A stretch of DNA of 5,275 nt from Acidobacteriota bacterium (GTDB taxonomy: Bacteria; Acidobacteriota; Polarisedimenticolia; J045). Below are positions 1-5,275 of the stretch, in pieces. The notes beneath the pieces are model-generated. The model did no database searches, was not told where the DNA came from, and saw only the letters and a program-made list of their open reading frames with translations. Location: positions 1-5,275 of the forward strand of contig JAMOQA010000588.1 of the NCBI GenBank assembly GCA_027064265.1, read 5' to 3'. The position numbers were made by a program, and so were the translations under genes. Positions within the stretch are counted from its first letter, which is position 1; each line of letters begins with the position of its first letter.

Positions 1-3000
1 TCACCGACCGGCTGCCGTGGGACGCGGAGAGCGCCCGGGACCTGCTCGAGGCCCGCCGCGCGACGGATCCCCCGCCCCCCTCCCGCTGGAACCCCGCGGT
101 TCCCCTGGCCCTCGACGCCCTCGTCCTCGGGATGCTCGCCGAGGATCCCTCCCGCCGGCTCTCCGGGGCCGCCGCCGCCCTCGCCCGCCTCGCTCCCCTC
201 CTCGGGACGGGAGAGGACGGGGCCACCGGCGTGACCCGCCGGGTCCCGTTCGTCGGCAGGCGGGAGGAACTGGAGCGGGCGGCCGCCTTCCTCCTCGGGG
301 AGACGGAGGGGCCGCCCCTCCTGCTGGTGCCGGGCCCGGAGGGGATCGGCAGGTCCCGCTTCCTCGAGGCGGTCGCCGACGAACTGCGGAGCCGTGGCGC
401 CCGTCCCGCCATCGGCTCCTGCCGGCCCGGAGACGAACACCCCCTCGCTCCCTTCGCGCCAATCCTCCGGGAGGCCCTCGAGGGGGCCGACGGGAGCGGG
501 AGCAGCCACGCCGACGAGATCCTGCGGCGGTACCTCCCCGGCTTCTCCCGCGACCTGGCGGGCTCCCTGTTCGGCCCGGGCGCCCGGGCCCTCGCCTCGG
601 CCGAGGTGGTCACCGGGCCCGCCCAGGTGATCGACCTCCTCGCGACGATCCTCGCGGAGGTGGCCGCCCACCGGCCCCTCGCCATCCTGCTCGACGACCT
701 GCACCGGGCCGACCCGATCGCCCTCGACCTCGCCTGGAACCTGGCCCGGAGGGGCCGCCGGCATCCCCTGCGCCTGCTGGTGACCGTGCGCGCGCCGGTG
801 CGGCGGGCGGAAGTGCAGGTCTGGCTCAAGGGGCTCGCGGCCGAGCGCCTCGCAGAGAACATGCCGCTCCCCGCCCTCGGGCCGGACGCGATCCGCGAGC
901 TGGCGGGGCACGTGCTCGGGGGCGCCCGGGCGGCGGTCCTCGGGGAGACGCTCGATCGCACGACCGGCGGGAACCCCCGGTTCCTCCTCGAGGTGCTCCG
1001 CTCCCTCGCGGAGTCCCCGGGAGAGGGCCTGCCCGGCGACCTGCTGCTCCCCGGAACCCTCGAGGCGGCGCTCGAGGAGCGCCTGCGCCGACTGCCAGCG
1101 GCGGCCCGGCGGATCCTGGAAGCGCTGGCGGTGCGCGGGCGGCCCGCGAACCGGGAAGACCTGGCCGCCGTCGCCGGCCCGCTGGAGTCGAAGGCCCTCG
1201 AAATCCTCTTCCAGGGTGAATGGCTCCGGGAGGGCCCCGGGGGAGCGCTCGAGCTGCCCGGGGGGCCGCTCCGCGATTCCCTGCTCCGGGGCCTCGAGGA
1301 AGACCGGCGGCGCGACCTGCACGCGGCCTGGGCGGAGCGCCTGGCCGGCCGGGAGGGCGCCGCCGCGCGCATGGAACGGGCCACCCATCTCCTCGAGGCC
1401 GGGGCCGGCGAGGAAGCGCGGGGCCTTTTCCTCGAGACCGCGGAAGAGCTGGTGGCCCGCTGGCGCTACCGGGAGGCGACCCGCTTCTACCAGGCCGCCC
1501 TCGACCGGCTTCCCCCCGACGCGCCCGAACGCCTCCGGATCTATCCGCTGCTCGAGCGGGCCTGGCACCGGGCCCAGGACTGGCGGGCGGCGGAAGGGAT
1601 CTGCCGCGACTGGGCCGAGCTGGCAGCCCGCCTCGGGGAACCGGCCTCGGAGGCCCGCGCCCTCTCCCAGCTCGCCGCACGCCTCCGGCAACGCCACGCT
1701 CTCGGAGAAGCCCGCAAGGTGGCCGCCCGCGCCCTGGACCTCGCGCGCAAGGCGCGGGACGACCGGGCGATCGCCCTCGCCGAGAAGCTGGTCGGAGGCC
1801 TCGCGCTGGTCTCCTGGGACCATGCCCGGGCCAAGGAACACCTCGACCGGGCGCTGGTCTCCTTCCGCCGCGCGGGGGACGCGCGGGGAGAGGCGATCTG
1901 CCTGCAGGACTTCGCGCTCGTCCAGGTGCTCGAGGGAAGCGCCGGGGAAGCCCTCGCCTCCTTCGAGCGGGCCGACCGGATCTTCCGCCAGCTCCAGGAC
2001 CCGGTCTGGCAGGCGATGACGTTGTCGAACCGGGGGCTGGTCCTGACGTTCCTCGGGCACCACGACGGAGCCGCGGAGTGCTGGCGCCAGATGGTGGAGC
2101 GCGTCCGGGAACTCGGGGCGGCGGTGCCCCTGGTCCTGCCCCTCGAGAACCTGGCCCTCCTGCTCCTGCGGCGCGGACGTTACCAGGAAGCCCTGGCGAC
2201 CGCGCGGGACCTCGTAGAGGAGGCGACCCGGCACGGGCTGCAGGCCTACCGCATCTCCGGCCTGCTCTGCCTCGGCGACACCTGGGCGCGCCTCGACGAT
2301 GCCGCCGCGGCCCGGGAACACCACGAGCTCGCCCTCGCCCTCGCGGAGGCGATCGAGGAGGAGGCCCAGCGACGGTTCGCCCTCCTCGCCCGGGCCCGGG
2401 ACGAGCTGGAGGCCCGGCGCCTCGGCGACGCCGAGGCCCTCTTCCGGGAGGTGCTCGAGGAGAGCCGCCGGGTCGGGAACCTCCGGACCCGGGCCCTCGC
2501 GCTCCTCGGGCTCGCCCGGGTCGGACTCGAGGCCGGCGAGGCGGAACGGGTTCACCTGCTCCTCGCCGAGGCGGAACGTGCGCTCCGCGTGCCCCGCGAG
2601 GACGGAATGGCCCACCTGGCGGAACTGCAGCTCCTTCGCGCCCGGGCCTGGCAGCTCGACGGCCGCCTCGACCTGGCGATCGCCGGCACGAGCCTGGCCT
2701 ACGGGTTCGCCCGCTTCGCCGACGCCCTCGAGCTCCAGCTCGAGGTCCTCGCCCTGTGGACCGCCCTCCACGACGCGATGGGCCACGAGGACCTGGCGGC
2801 GGTCCCGCTGGCCGACGCTTCCCGGCTGCTGCGGGACGCGGCCGCCCGCTACGAGGACCCGGGGCTCCGGGCCCGCTTCCTCAACCGGCCGGACGTGGCA
2901 CGGCTGCTGGACGCGGCACGCAGGAGGGCCGGCGAGGGCCGGGGGGCGGAGGAGGTCGCCCGGGTCACCGACACCCTGGCCGAGATCCACGAGGCCTCGG

Positions 3001-4499
3001 AGCGGGCCGCCGCCGAGGGCGACCCGGCGCCGCTCTGGCACCGCCTCGTCGAGCTGGCCGTCGAGCGGACCGGCGCCGAGCGGGGGCTCCTGGCCGCCGA
3101 GGGAAAGGACGGGGAGTTCCACCCGATCGCCGCGCGGGGGTTCCCCGGCGGGGACGGGACGGTCGACCCGGGGGTCGCCCTGCGCGCCATCTCCCGCACG
3201 CTGCTCGACGAGGTGCGCCAGGGGCGCACCGTGCTGGCGGTCGACGCCCCCAACCACCCGTCCCTCTCCCGGTCTTCCTCCGCCCCGGTCCTCGGCATCC
3301 GCTCCGTGCTCGCCGTGCCGCTGCGGCTGCGTGGCAGGATCCTCGGGGCCCTCTACGTCGACACGCGCACCCACCAGGCGCTCTTCTCCGAGGCGGACCG
3401 CCGACTGCTCGAGGCGCTCGCCCACCAGGCCGCCCTCGCCCTCGAGCACGCCCGCATGGTGGAACAGCTCTCCGCCGAGCGGGATGCCTGGCGCCAGGTG
3501 GCGGAGGAGACCCACAGCTTCGGCAAGCTGGTCGGCCGCTCCCGGCCGATGCGGGAGGTGTTCACCCTCCTCGAGCGCGTCGCCGGGTCCGACCTCCCCG
3601 TGCTGATCCTCGGGGAGTCGGGCACGGGCAAGGAGCTGGCCGCCCGGGCGATCCACTTCAACTCGCGCCGGAAGGACCGGCCGTTCCTCTCCGAGAACTG
3701 CGCGGCGATCCCCGAGACCCTGCTGGAGAGCATCCTCTTCGGGCACGCCCGCGGGGCGTTCACCGGCGCGGACAGCGACCACCGGGGCCTCTTCGAGAGG
3801 GCCAACGGGGGCACCCTCTTCCTCGACGAGATCGGCGACATGAGCCCGTCCCTCCAGGCGAAGCTGCTCCGGGTCCTCCAGGAGGGGGAGGTTCACCCGG
3901 TCGGCGCCGAGCGCACGATCAAGGTCGACGTCCGGGTCGTCGCCGCGACCCACCGGGACCTGGCCGCGATGGTCCGGGAGGGAACGTTCCGGCAGGACCT
4001 CTACTACCGGCTGAACGGCGTCACCGTGCAGCTCCCCGCCCTGCGCGAGCGGAAGGAAGACATCCCGCTCCTGTTCCGCCACTTCCTCGAGCGTCGGGCC
4101 GCCGAGGAGGACCGGCCGGTGCCAGAGGTCGACGCCGCGGTGCTCCGGGCCCTCGTCCTCCACGACTGGCCCGGAAACGTGCGCGAGCTGGAGAACGTGG
4201 TCCGGCGGCTCCTGCTCTTCTCCGACGGCGACCGGATCGAGGCCCGGGCCCTCTCGGCGATCCCGGAGCTGGCGGAGGCCCTCGAGGGGGCCGGCAGGAT
4301 GGGAGTCCCCGCGTCGTCCGCCGCGGGCGCCGGCCGGGGCGCTTCGGGGACGGCCCGCCTCGAGGAGATCGTCGACGAGAAGGAGCGCCTGCGCCGCGCC
4401 CTCGAGGCGACCGGCGGCCGGAAGAAGGACGCGGCCGCCCTTCTCGGCATCAGCCGCGCCACCCTCTACCGCAAGCTCGCCCGCCACGGCCTCCTCTGA
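1..4499 (+). CDS. Ser/Thr kinase-STAND ATPase-TPR-GAF-sigma-54 activator fusion (5' partial)
   Basis: Large multidomain regulator whose output is a sigma-54 (RpoN) enhancer-binding activator. The frame is open from base 3 (residue 1 here) to TGA 4497-4499, 1498 visible residues, and the true start lies before the window. Domains in order: kinase C-lobe end (1-65), STAND ATPase with PFVGR entry motif (82-330), winged-helix-like segment (350-450), TPR-like repeats (457-960), GAF (1007-1152), sigma-54 AAA+ (1176-1423), Ala/Gly-rich linker (1424-1452), Fis-type HTH (1453-1498). ATG 132 (residue 44) falls inside conserved kinase sequence, so it is an internal Met. By family knowledge the AAA+ domain remodels RpoN-RNA polymerase at promoters and the HTH binds upstream sites. 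I infer that the kinase, STAND, TPR and GAF parts sense or relay signals. No transmembrane segment is evident in the visible part, so it is probably cytoplasmic. No promoter, RBS or partner gene is in view. The output class is near certain; the signal is unknown. Confidence 0.95.
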   Translation, partial: TDRLPWDAESARDLLEARRATDPPPPSRWNPAVPLALDALVLGMLAEDPSRRLSGAAAALARLAPLLGTGEDGATGVTRRVPFVGRREELERAAAFLLGETEGPPLLLVPGPEGIGRSRFLEAVADELRSRGARPAIGSCRPGDEHPLAPFAPILREALEGADGSGSSHADEILRRYLPGFSRDLAGSLFGPGARALASAEVVTGPAQVIDLLATILAEVAAHRPLAILLDDLHRADPIALDLAWNLARRGRRHPLRLLVTVRAPVRRAEVQVWLKGLAAERLAENMPLPALGPDAIRELAGHVLGGARAAVLGETLDRTTGGNPRFLLEVLRSLAESPGEGLPGDLLLPGTLEAALEERLRRLPAAARRILEALAVRGRPANREDLAAVAGPLESKALEILFQGEWLREGPGGALELPGGPLRDSLLRGLEEDRRRDLHAAWAERLAGREGAAARMERATHLLEAGAGEEARGLFLETAEELVARWRYREATRFYQAALDRLPPDAPERLRIYPLLERAWHRAQDWRAAEGICRDWAELAARLGEPASEARALSQLAARLRQRHALGEARKVAARALDLARKARDDRAIALAEKLVGGLALVSWDHARAKEHLDRALVSFRRAGDARGEAICLQDFALVQVLEGSAGEALASFERADRIFRQLQDPVWQAMTLSNRGLVLTFLGHHDGAAECWRQMVERVRELGAAVPLVLPLENLALLLLRRGRYQEALATARDLVEEATRHGLQAYRISGLLCLGDTWARLDDAAAAREHHELALALAEAIEEEAQRRFALLARARDELEARRLGDAEALFREVLEESRRVGNLRTRALALLGLARVGLEAGEAERVHLLLAEAERALRVPREDGMAHLAELQLLRARAWQLDGRLDLAIAGTSLAYGFARFADALELQLEVLALWTALHDAMGHEDLAAVPLADASRLLRDAAARYEDPGLRARFLNRPDVARLLDAARRRAGEGRGAEEVARVTDTLAEIHEASERAAAEGDPAPLWHRLVELAVERTGAERGLLAAEGKDGEFHPIAARGFPGGDGTVDPGVALRAISRTLLDEVRQGRTVLAVDAPNHPSLSRSSSAPVLGIRSVLAVPLRLRGRILGALYVDTRTHQALFSEADRRLLEALAHQAALALEHARMVEQLSAERDAWRQVAEETHSFGKLVGRSRPMREVFTLLERVAGSDLPVLILGESGTGKELAARAIHFNSRRKDRPFLSENCAAIPETLLESILFGHARGAFTGADSDHRGLFERANGGTLFLDEIGDMSPSLQAKLLRVLQEGEVHPVGAERTIKVDVRVVAATHRDLAAMVREGTFRQDLYYRLNGVTVQLPALRERKEDIPLLFRHFLERRAAEEDRPVPEVDAAVLRALVLHDWPGNVRELENVVRRLLLFSDGDRIEARALSAIPELAEALEGAGRMGVPASSAAGAGRGASGTARLEEIVDEKERLRRALEATGGRKKDAAALLGISRATLYRKLARHGLL
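3..200 (+). other. Protein domain: C-terminal end of a Ser/Thr protein kinase C-lobe
   Basis: Residues 1-65 read like kinase subdomains X-XI. There is an RLPWDAESARDLLEARRA stretch (the usual GxxPF...LL..R helix after subdomain IX), then a proline-rich DPPPP segment, then LVLGMLAEDPSRRLSGAAAA, which matches the L..ML..DP..R.s pattern of subdomain XI. The Arg in DPSRR corresponds to the conserved Arg that contacts the APE motif in Hanks-type kinases. The catalytic HRD, DFG and Lys residues would lie upstream and cannot be judged, so whether this kinase is active is unknown. Confidence 0.8.
240..1370 (+). other. Protein domain: STAND-type ATPase (AAA_16-like) with winged-helix-like tail, Walker A Lys replaced by Arg
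   Basis: The domain opens with the PFVGRREEL motif (residues 82-90) typical of this family. The P-loop is GPEGIGRS (111-118): the fold signature is clear, but the invariant Lys is Arg117 (AGG at 351-353). Walker B is ILLDDLHRAD (228-237) with Asp231 and Asp232. A TVRAP segment near residue 261 fits the sensor position, and GGNPRFL (322-328) is the conserved GNP-FL motif after the lid. Residues 350-450 resemble the winged-helix segment of MalT and AfsR-like proteins, ending in an RRRDLHAAWAERLA stretch similar to the usual R..LH...A..L. By family knowledge such modules act as nucleotide-dependent switches coupled to repeat sensors. The Lys-to-Arg change may reduce hydrolysis or binding. Confidence 0.8.
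1371..2880 (+). other. Protein domain: TPR-like helical repeat array
   Basis: Residues 457-960 form an almost unbroken run of amphipathic helices in roughly 36-42 residue units, about 11-12 of them. Typical units contain GRYQEALATARDLVEEA, GDARGEAICLQDFALVQVLEG and LGDAEALFREVLEESRRVGN, with the small residue, Ala and Leu spacing of TPRs. The same position after a STAND ATPase is occupied by TPR-like sensor repeats in MalT and related proteins. By analogy this part probably binds a ligand or partner protein and controls the ATPase. Exact repeat borders are uncertain by eye. Confidence 0.8.
3018..3458 (+). other. Protein domain: GAF sensor domain
   Basis: Residues 1007-1152 carry the GAF pattern: an entry helix LWHRLVELAVERTGAERGLL, a central strand region, then IRSVLAVPLRLRGRILGALYV, and the closing F-EADRRLLEALAHQAALAL helix. 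GAF domains bind small molecules or mediate dimer contacts, and in NtrC-like activators such as NifA and FhlA a GAF domain sits directly before the AAA+ domain, as here. A helical linker (about 1152-1172) joins it to the AAA+ part. I see no cysteine or histidine cluster that would identify a bound metal or haem, so the ligand is unknown. Confidence 0.85.
3519..4270 (+). other. Protein domain: sigma-54-interacting AAA+ ATPase, all key motifs intact
   Basis: Residues 1176-1423 are a full-length bacterial enhancer-binding AAA+ domain. Visible motifs are an LVGRS entry (1176-1180), Walker A GESGTGKE (1204-1211, Lys1210), ESILFGHARGAFTGA with the sigma-54-contacting GAFTGA loop at 1251-1256, Walker B TLFLDEIGD (Asp1275, Glu1276), sensor I in VRVVAATHRDL, arginine fingers Arg1330 and Arg1336 in FRQDLYYRLN, and sensor II in WPGNVRELEN (Arg1394). 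Nothing essential is missing, so this domain should assemble as a ring, hydrolyse ATP and open the RpoN promoter complex. Confidence 0.97.
4359..4496 (+). other. Protein domain: Fis-type helix-turn-helix DNA-binding domain
   Basis: The last 46 residues (1453-1498) match the C-terminal HTH of NtrC-family activators. A first helix (KERLRRALEATGG) is followed by RKKDAAALLGI and the recognition helix SRATLYRKLARHGLL, which ends the protein. It should bind palindromic enhancer sites upstream of RpoN promoters. I found no -24/-12 RpoN promoter (TGGCAC-N5-TTGC type) in the intergenic part of this window, so its targets lie elsewhere. Confidence 0.95.
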
Positions 4500-4524
4500 C
4501 CGCGGCGGCCACGCTTCCCGACGC

Positions 4525-4548
4525 GGGCGCCCTGCCGGGCGCCCTTAC
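4525..4548 (-). repeat. REP-like hairpin, minus orientation (GTAA head)
   Basis: Two copies of the self-complementary octamer GGGCGCCC (4525-4532 and 4537-4544) surround a 4-base loop (TGCC on the plus strand), giving a perfect 8-bp GC stem. On the minus strand the stem is directly preceded by GTAA (4548-4545). It starts 26 bases after the stop of the plus-strand gene. It has no U-tract on either side, so a classical intrinsic terminator is unlikely, though a hairpin this strong may still stop or protect transcripts. It pairs with the inverted copy at 4572-4595. Confidence 0.5.
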
Positions 4549-4571
4549 GGGTCGCGCGTTCCGTGGGTTTC

Positions 4572-4595
4572 GTAGGGGCGGCCGGAAGGCCGCCC
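4572..4595 (+). repeat. REP-like hairpin, plus orientation (GTAG head)
   Basis: GTAG (4572-4575) is followed by the perfect 8-bp stem GGGCGGCC (4576-4583) and GGCCGCCC (4588-4595) around the loop GGAA. A 5' GTAG tetranucleotide at the foot of a hairpin is the hallmark of REP sequences recognised by TnpA_REP (RAYT) transposases. The hairpin begins 4 bases beyond the stop codon of the minus-strand gene, so in that gene's mRNA it would form directly after the stop and could act in termination or 3'-end protection. It lacks a U-tract. Confidence 0.55.
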
Positions 4596-4599
4596 GGCT

Positions 4600-5275
4600 T
4601 CAGCGACGGCGCTTGAGCGCTTCCGGGTTGAGGACGCTGGCGGGGACCGGCTTCCCGCGGTCGTGCTGGTGGCGGAGCATCTCGTACTCCTTCGCCCAGT
4701 CCTTCGCCGCCAGGTACTCCCGCAGGTTCTCGAGGATCACGTGGTCGGAGTCCACGTCGTAGACCCCCGCGTCGAGGATCTTCGCGCGGGCCTTGCCATC
4801 CAGCTCCTGGGCGCTCTTCTTCACCCAGCTCGGCTTCTTCGGCGGGCTGTAGGTGTTCAGCACCGGGATCGTCTGGTAGACGAACGCCCCGAGGGAGTTC
4901 CGGGCGACCAGGGTCAGCGGCCCGGAGCGCTTGATCCGGACCGTCGTCTTCCCCTCGAGCAGCCCGTCCGCCGGGTGGCCGCCGAGCAGCCGGGGCTTCT
5001 TCCCCGCGCCGATCAGCCAGACCAGGTGGGCCCCCTCGACGCTGAAGCGGACCCTCACCTCGCCCATCCCCTGGAGGATGCGCGGCGTCACCTCGAACCG
5101 GGCGATCCGCAGGACGGTGCCATCCTCCGGCACGGTCTTCAGCGTCACCGTGCGGGCGTCGTCGGAGGGGTCGGAGTCCCACTGGGCGAACTCGGGGACG
5201 TTCCGGTCGAGGACCGCCTCGAGCGTCTCCCCCTCTTCCACCGCGCTCCAGGGGATCCAGACGTCGCAGGCCGCC
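4600..5275 (-). CDS. Unrecognised protein with probable Ig-like domain, 5' end beyond window
   Basis: The frame runs from the window edge to TGA at 4602-4600, giving 224 visible residues with no stop. I do not recognise the family. Residues 54-141 (about 5115-4852) alternate short hydrophobic strands, including VRVRFSVEGAHLVWLIG and TVRIKRSGPLTLVARNSLG, the latter like the t..l.A.N..G end of an Ig-like or Fn3-like beta-sandwich. A PPKKPSW linker, a charged mostly helical part (ENLREYLAAKDWAKEYEMLR) and a basic KRRR end follow. A GTG at 5241 has GGAG four bases upstream and could start a 213-residue protein. However, the codons before it (AACDVWIPWSA) also read as plausible protein, so the start is probably outside. 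The Ala-Ala-Cys-Asp at residues 1-4 might be a lipobox end. The gene converges on the regulator gene and shares no promoter with it. Its role is unknown. Confidence 0.8.
   Translation of the reverse strand, partial: AACDVWIPWSAVEEGETLEAVLDRNVPEFAQWDSDPSDDARTVTLKTVPEDGTVLRIARFEVTPRILQGMGEVRVRFSVEGAHLVWLIGAGKKPRLLGGHPADGLLEGKTTVRIKRSGPLTLVARNSLGAFVYQTIPVLNTYSPPKKPSWVKKSAQELDGKARAKILDAGVYDVDSDHVILENLREYLAAKDWAKEYEMLRHQHDRGKPVPASVLNPEALKRRR

Noticed and set aside
132..134. ATG at 132 as start of the regulator.
   Set aside because: Conserved kinase sequence is encoded both before and after it in the same frame, and no clear ribosome binding site precedes it.
17..1219. Long open frames on the plus strand overlapping the regulator gene (for example 17-1219, 1220-4762, 2299-3606).
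   Set aside because: They overlap the true gene in other frames, are extremely rich in Arg, Pro, Gly and Ala, and show no domain motifs. They are open only because stop codons are rare at this GC content.
826..1680. Long antisense frames within the regulator (826-1680, 1541-1834, 2849-3298, 3353-3841, 4004-4462, and 1-462).
   Set aside because: Low-complexity Arg/Pro/Ser/Ala translations lying opposite well-supported domains; typical GC-rich shadows.
2536..2581. Short direct repeat of CGAGGCGGAACG inside the TPR region.
   Set aside because: It encodes similar helix residues (EAER) in the same frame; it is too short and isolated to be more than TPR helix similarity and codon bias.
2895..2912. 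TGGCACGG-like sequence as a possible RpoN -24 element.
   Set aside because: There is no TTGC-type -12 element at the right spacing, and it lies inside the coding region.
1..4499. Very frequent CTCGAG hexamers, as if a repeated binding or restriction site.
   Set aside because: In the cases checked they lie in frame as Leu-Glu codon pairs (CTC GAG), the preferred codons of this gene, so codon bias explains them.
4466..5182. Second minus-strand frame overlapping the 3' gene and running into the regulator gene's end.
   Set aside because: Composition is Arg/Gly/Pro-rich with no fold signals, and it would overlap the HTH-encoding end of the regulator. The 4600-5275 frame has normal amino acid composition and strand patterns.

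Overview
The window is very GC-rich DNA (by eye well above 70%, with G or C at almost every third codon position). It holds two convergent genes, both cut by the window edges, with a 100-base gap between them. There are no RNA genes, CRISPR arrays or transposase genes that I can see. The fused regulator, combining a Ser/Thr kinase end with a sigma-54 activator, fits a high-GC bacterium with complex signalling. Myxococcota, Acidobacteriota, Planctomycetota or a related uncultured phylum are my candidates, but this is inference from style and not a taxonomic call. The organism must use RpoN (sigma-54) if the large protein works as it appears to.

Region 1-4499, plus strand: one continuous reading frame that is already open at base 3 and ends at TGA 4497-4499. 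It gives 1498 visible residues. In order it encodes the last part of a Ser/Thr protein kinase C-lobe, a STAND-type ATPase with a winged-helix-like tail, about a dozen TPR-like helical repeats, a GAF sensor domain, a complete sigma-54-interacting AAA+ domain (GAFTGA, Walker A and B, arginine fingers, sensor II) and a Fis-type helix-turn-helix at the C terminus. The ATG at 132 is inside the kinase domain and is not the true start. The STAND P-loop has Arg where Lys is expected, while the AAA+ P-loop is intact.

Region 4500-4599: the convergent intergenic gap. It contains two perfect 8-bp GC hairpins in inverted orientation. Each is preceded on its own strand by GTAR (GTAA or GTAG), and their 13-base heads match at 11 positions. 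This looks like a REP/BIME-type repeat pair. It may also act as a bidirectional terminator, although neither hairpin has a U-tract.

Region 4600-5275, minus strand: the 3' part of a gene for an unrecognised protein with a probable Ig-like beta-sandwich segment, a charged helical C-terminal part and a basic tail. Its frame is still open at the window edge, where an Ala-Ala-Cys-Asp sequence could be the end of a lipobox.

The two genes point toward each other, so they are not an operon and nothing in the sequence links their functions. The large protein can be read as a one-protein signalling route: kinase, STAND, TPR and GAF inputs upstream of a sigma-54 activator output. Its target promoters are not visible here.
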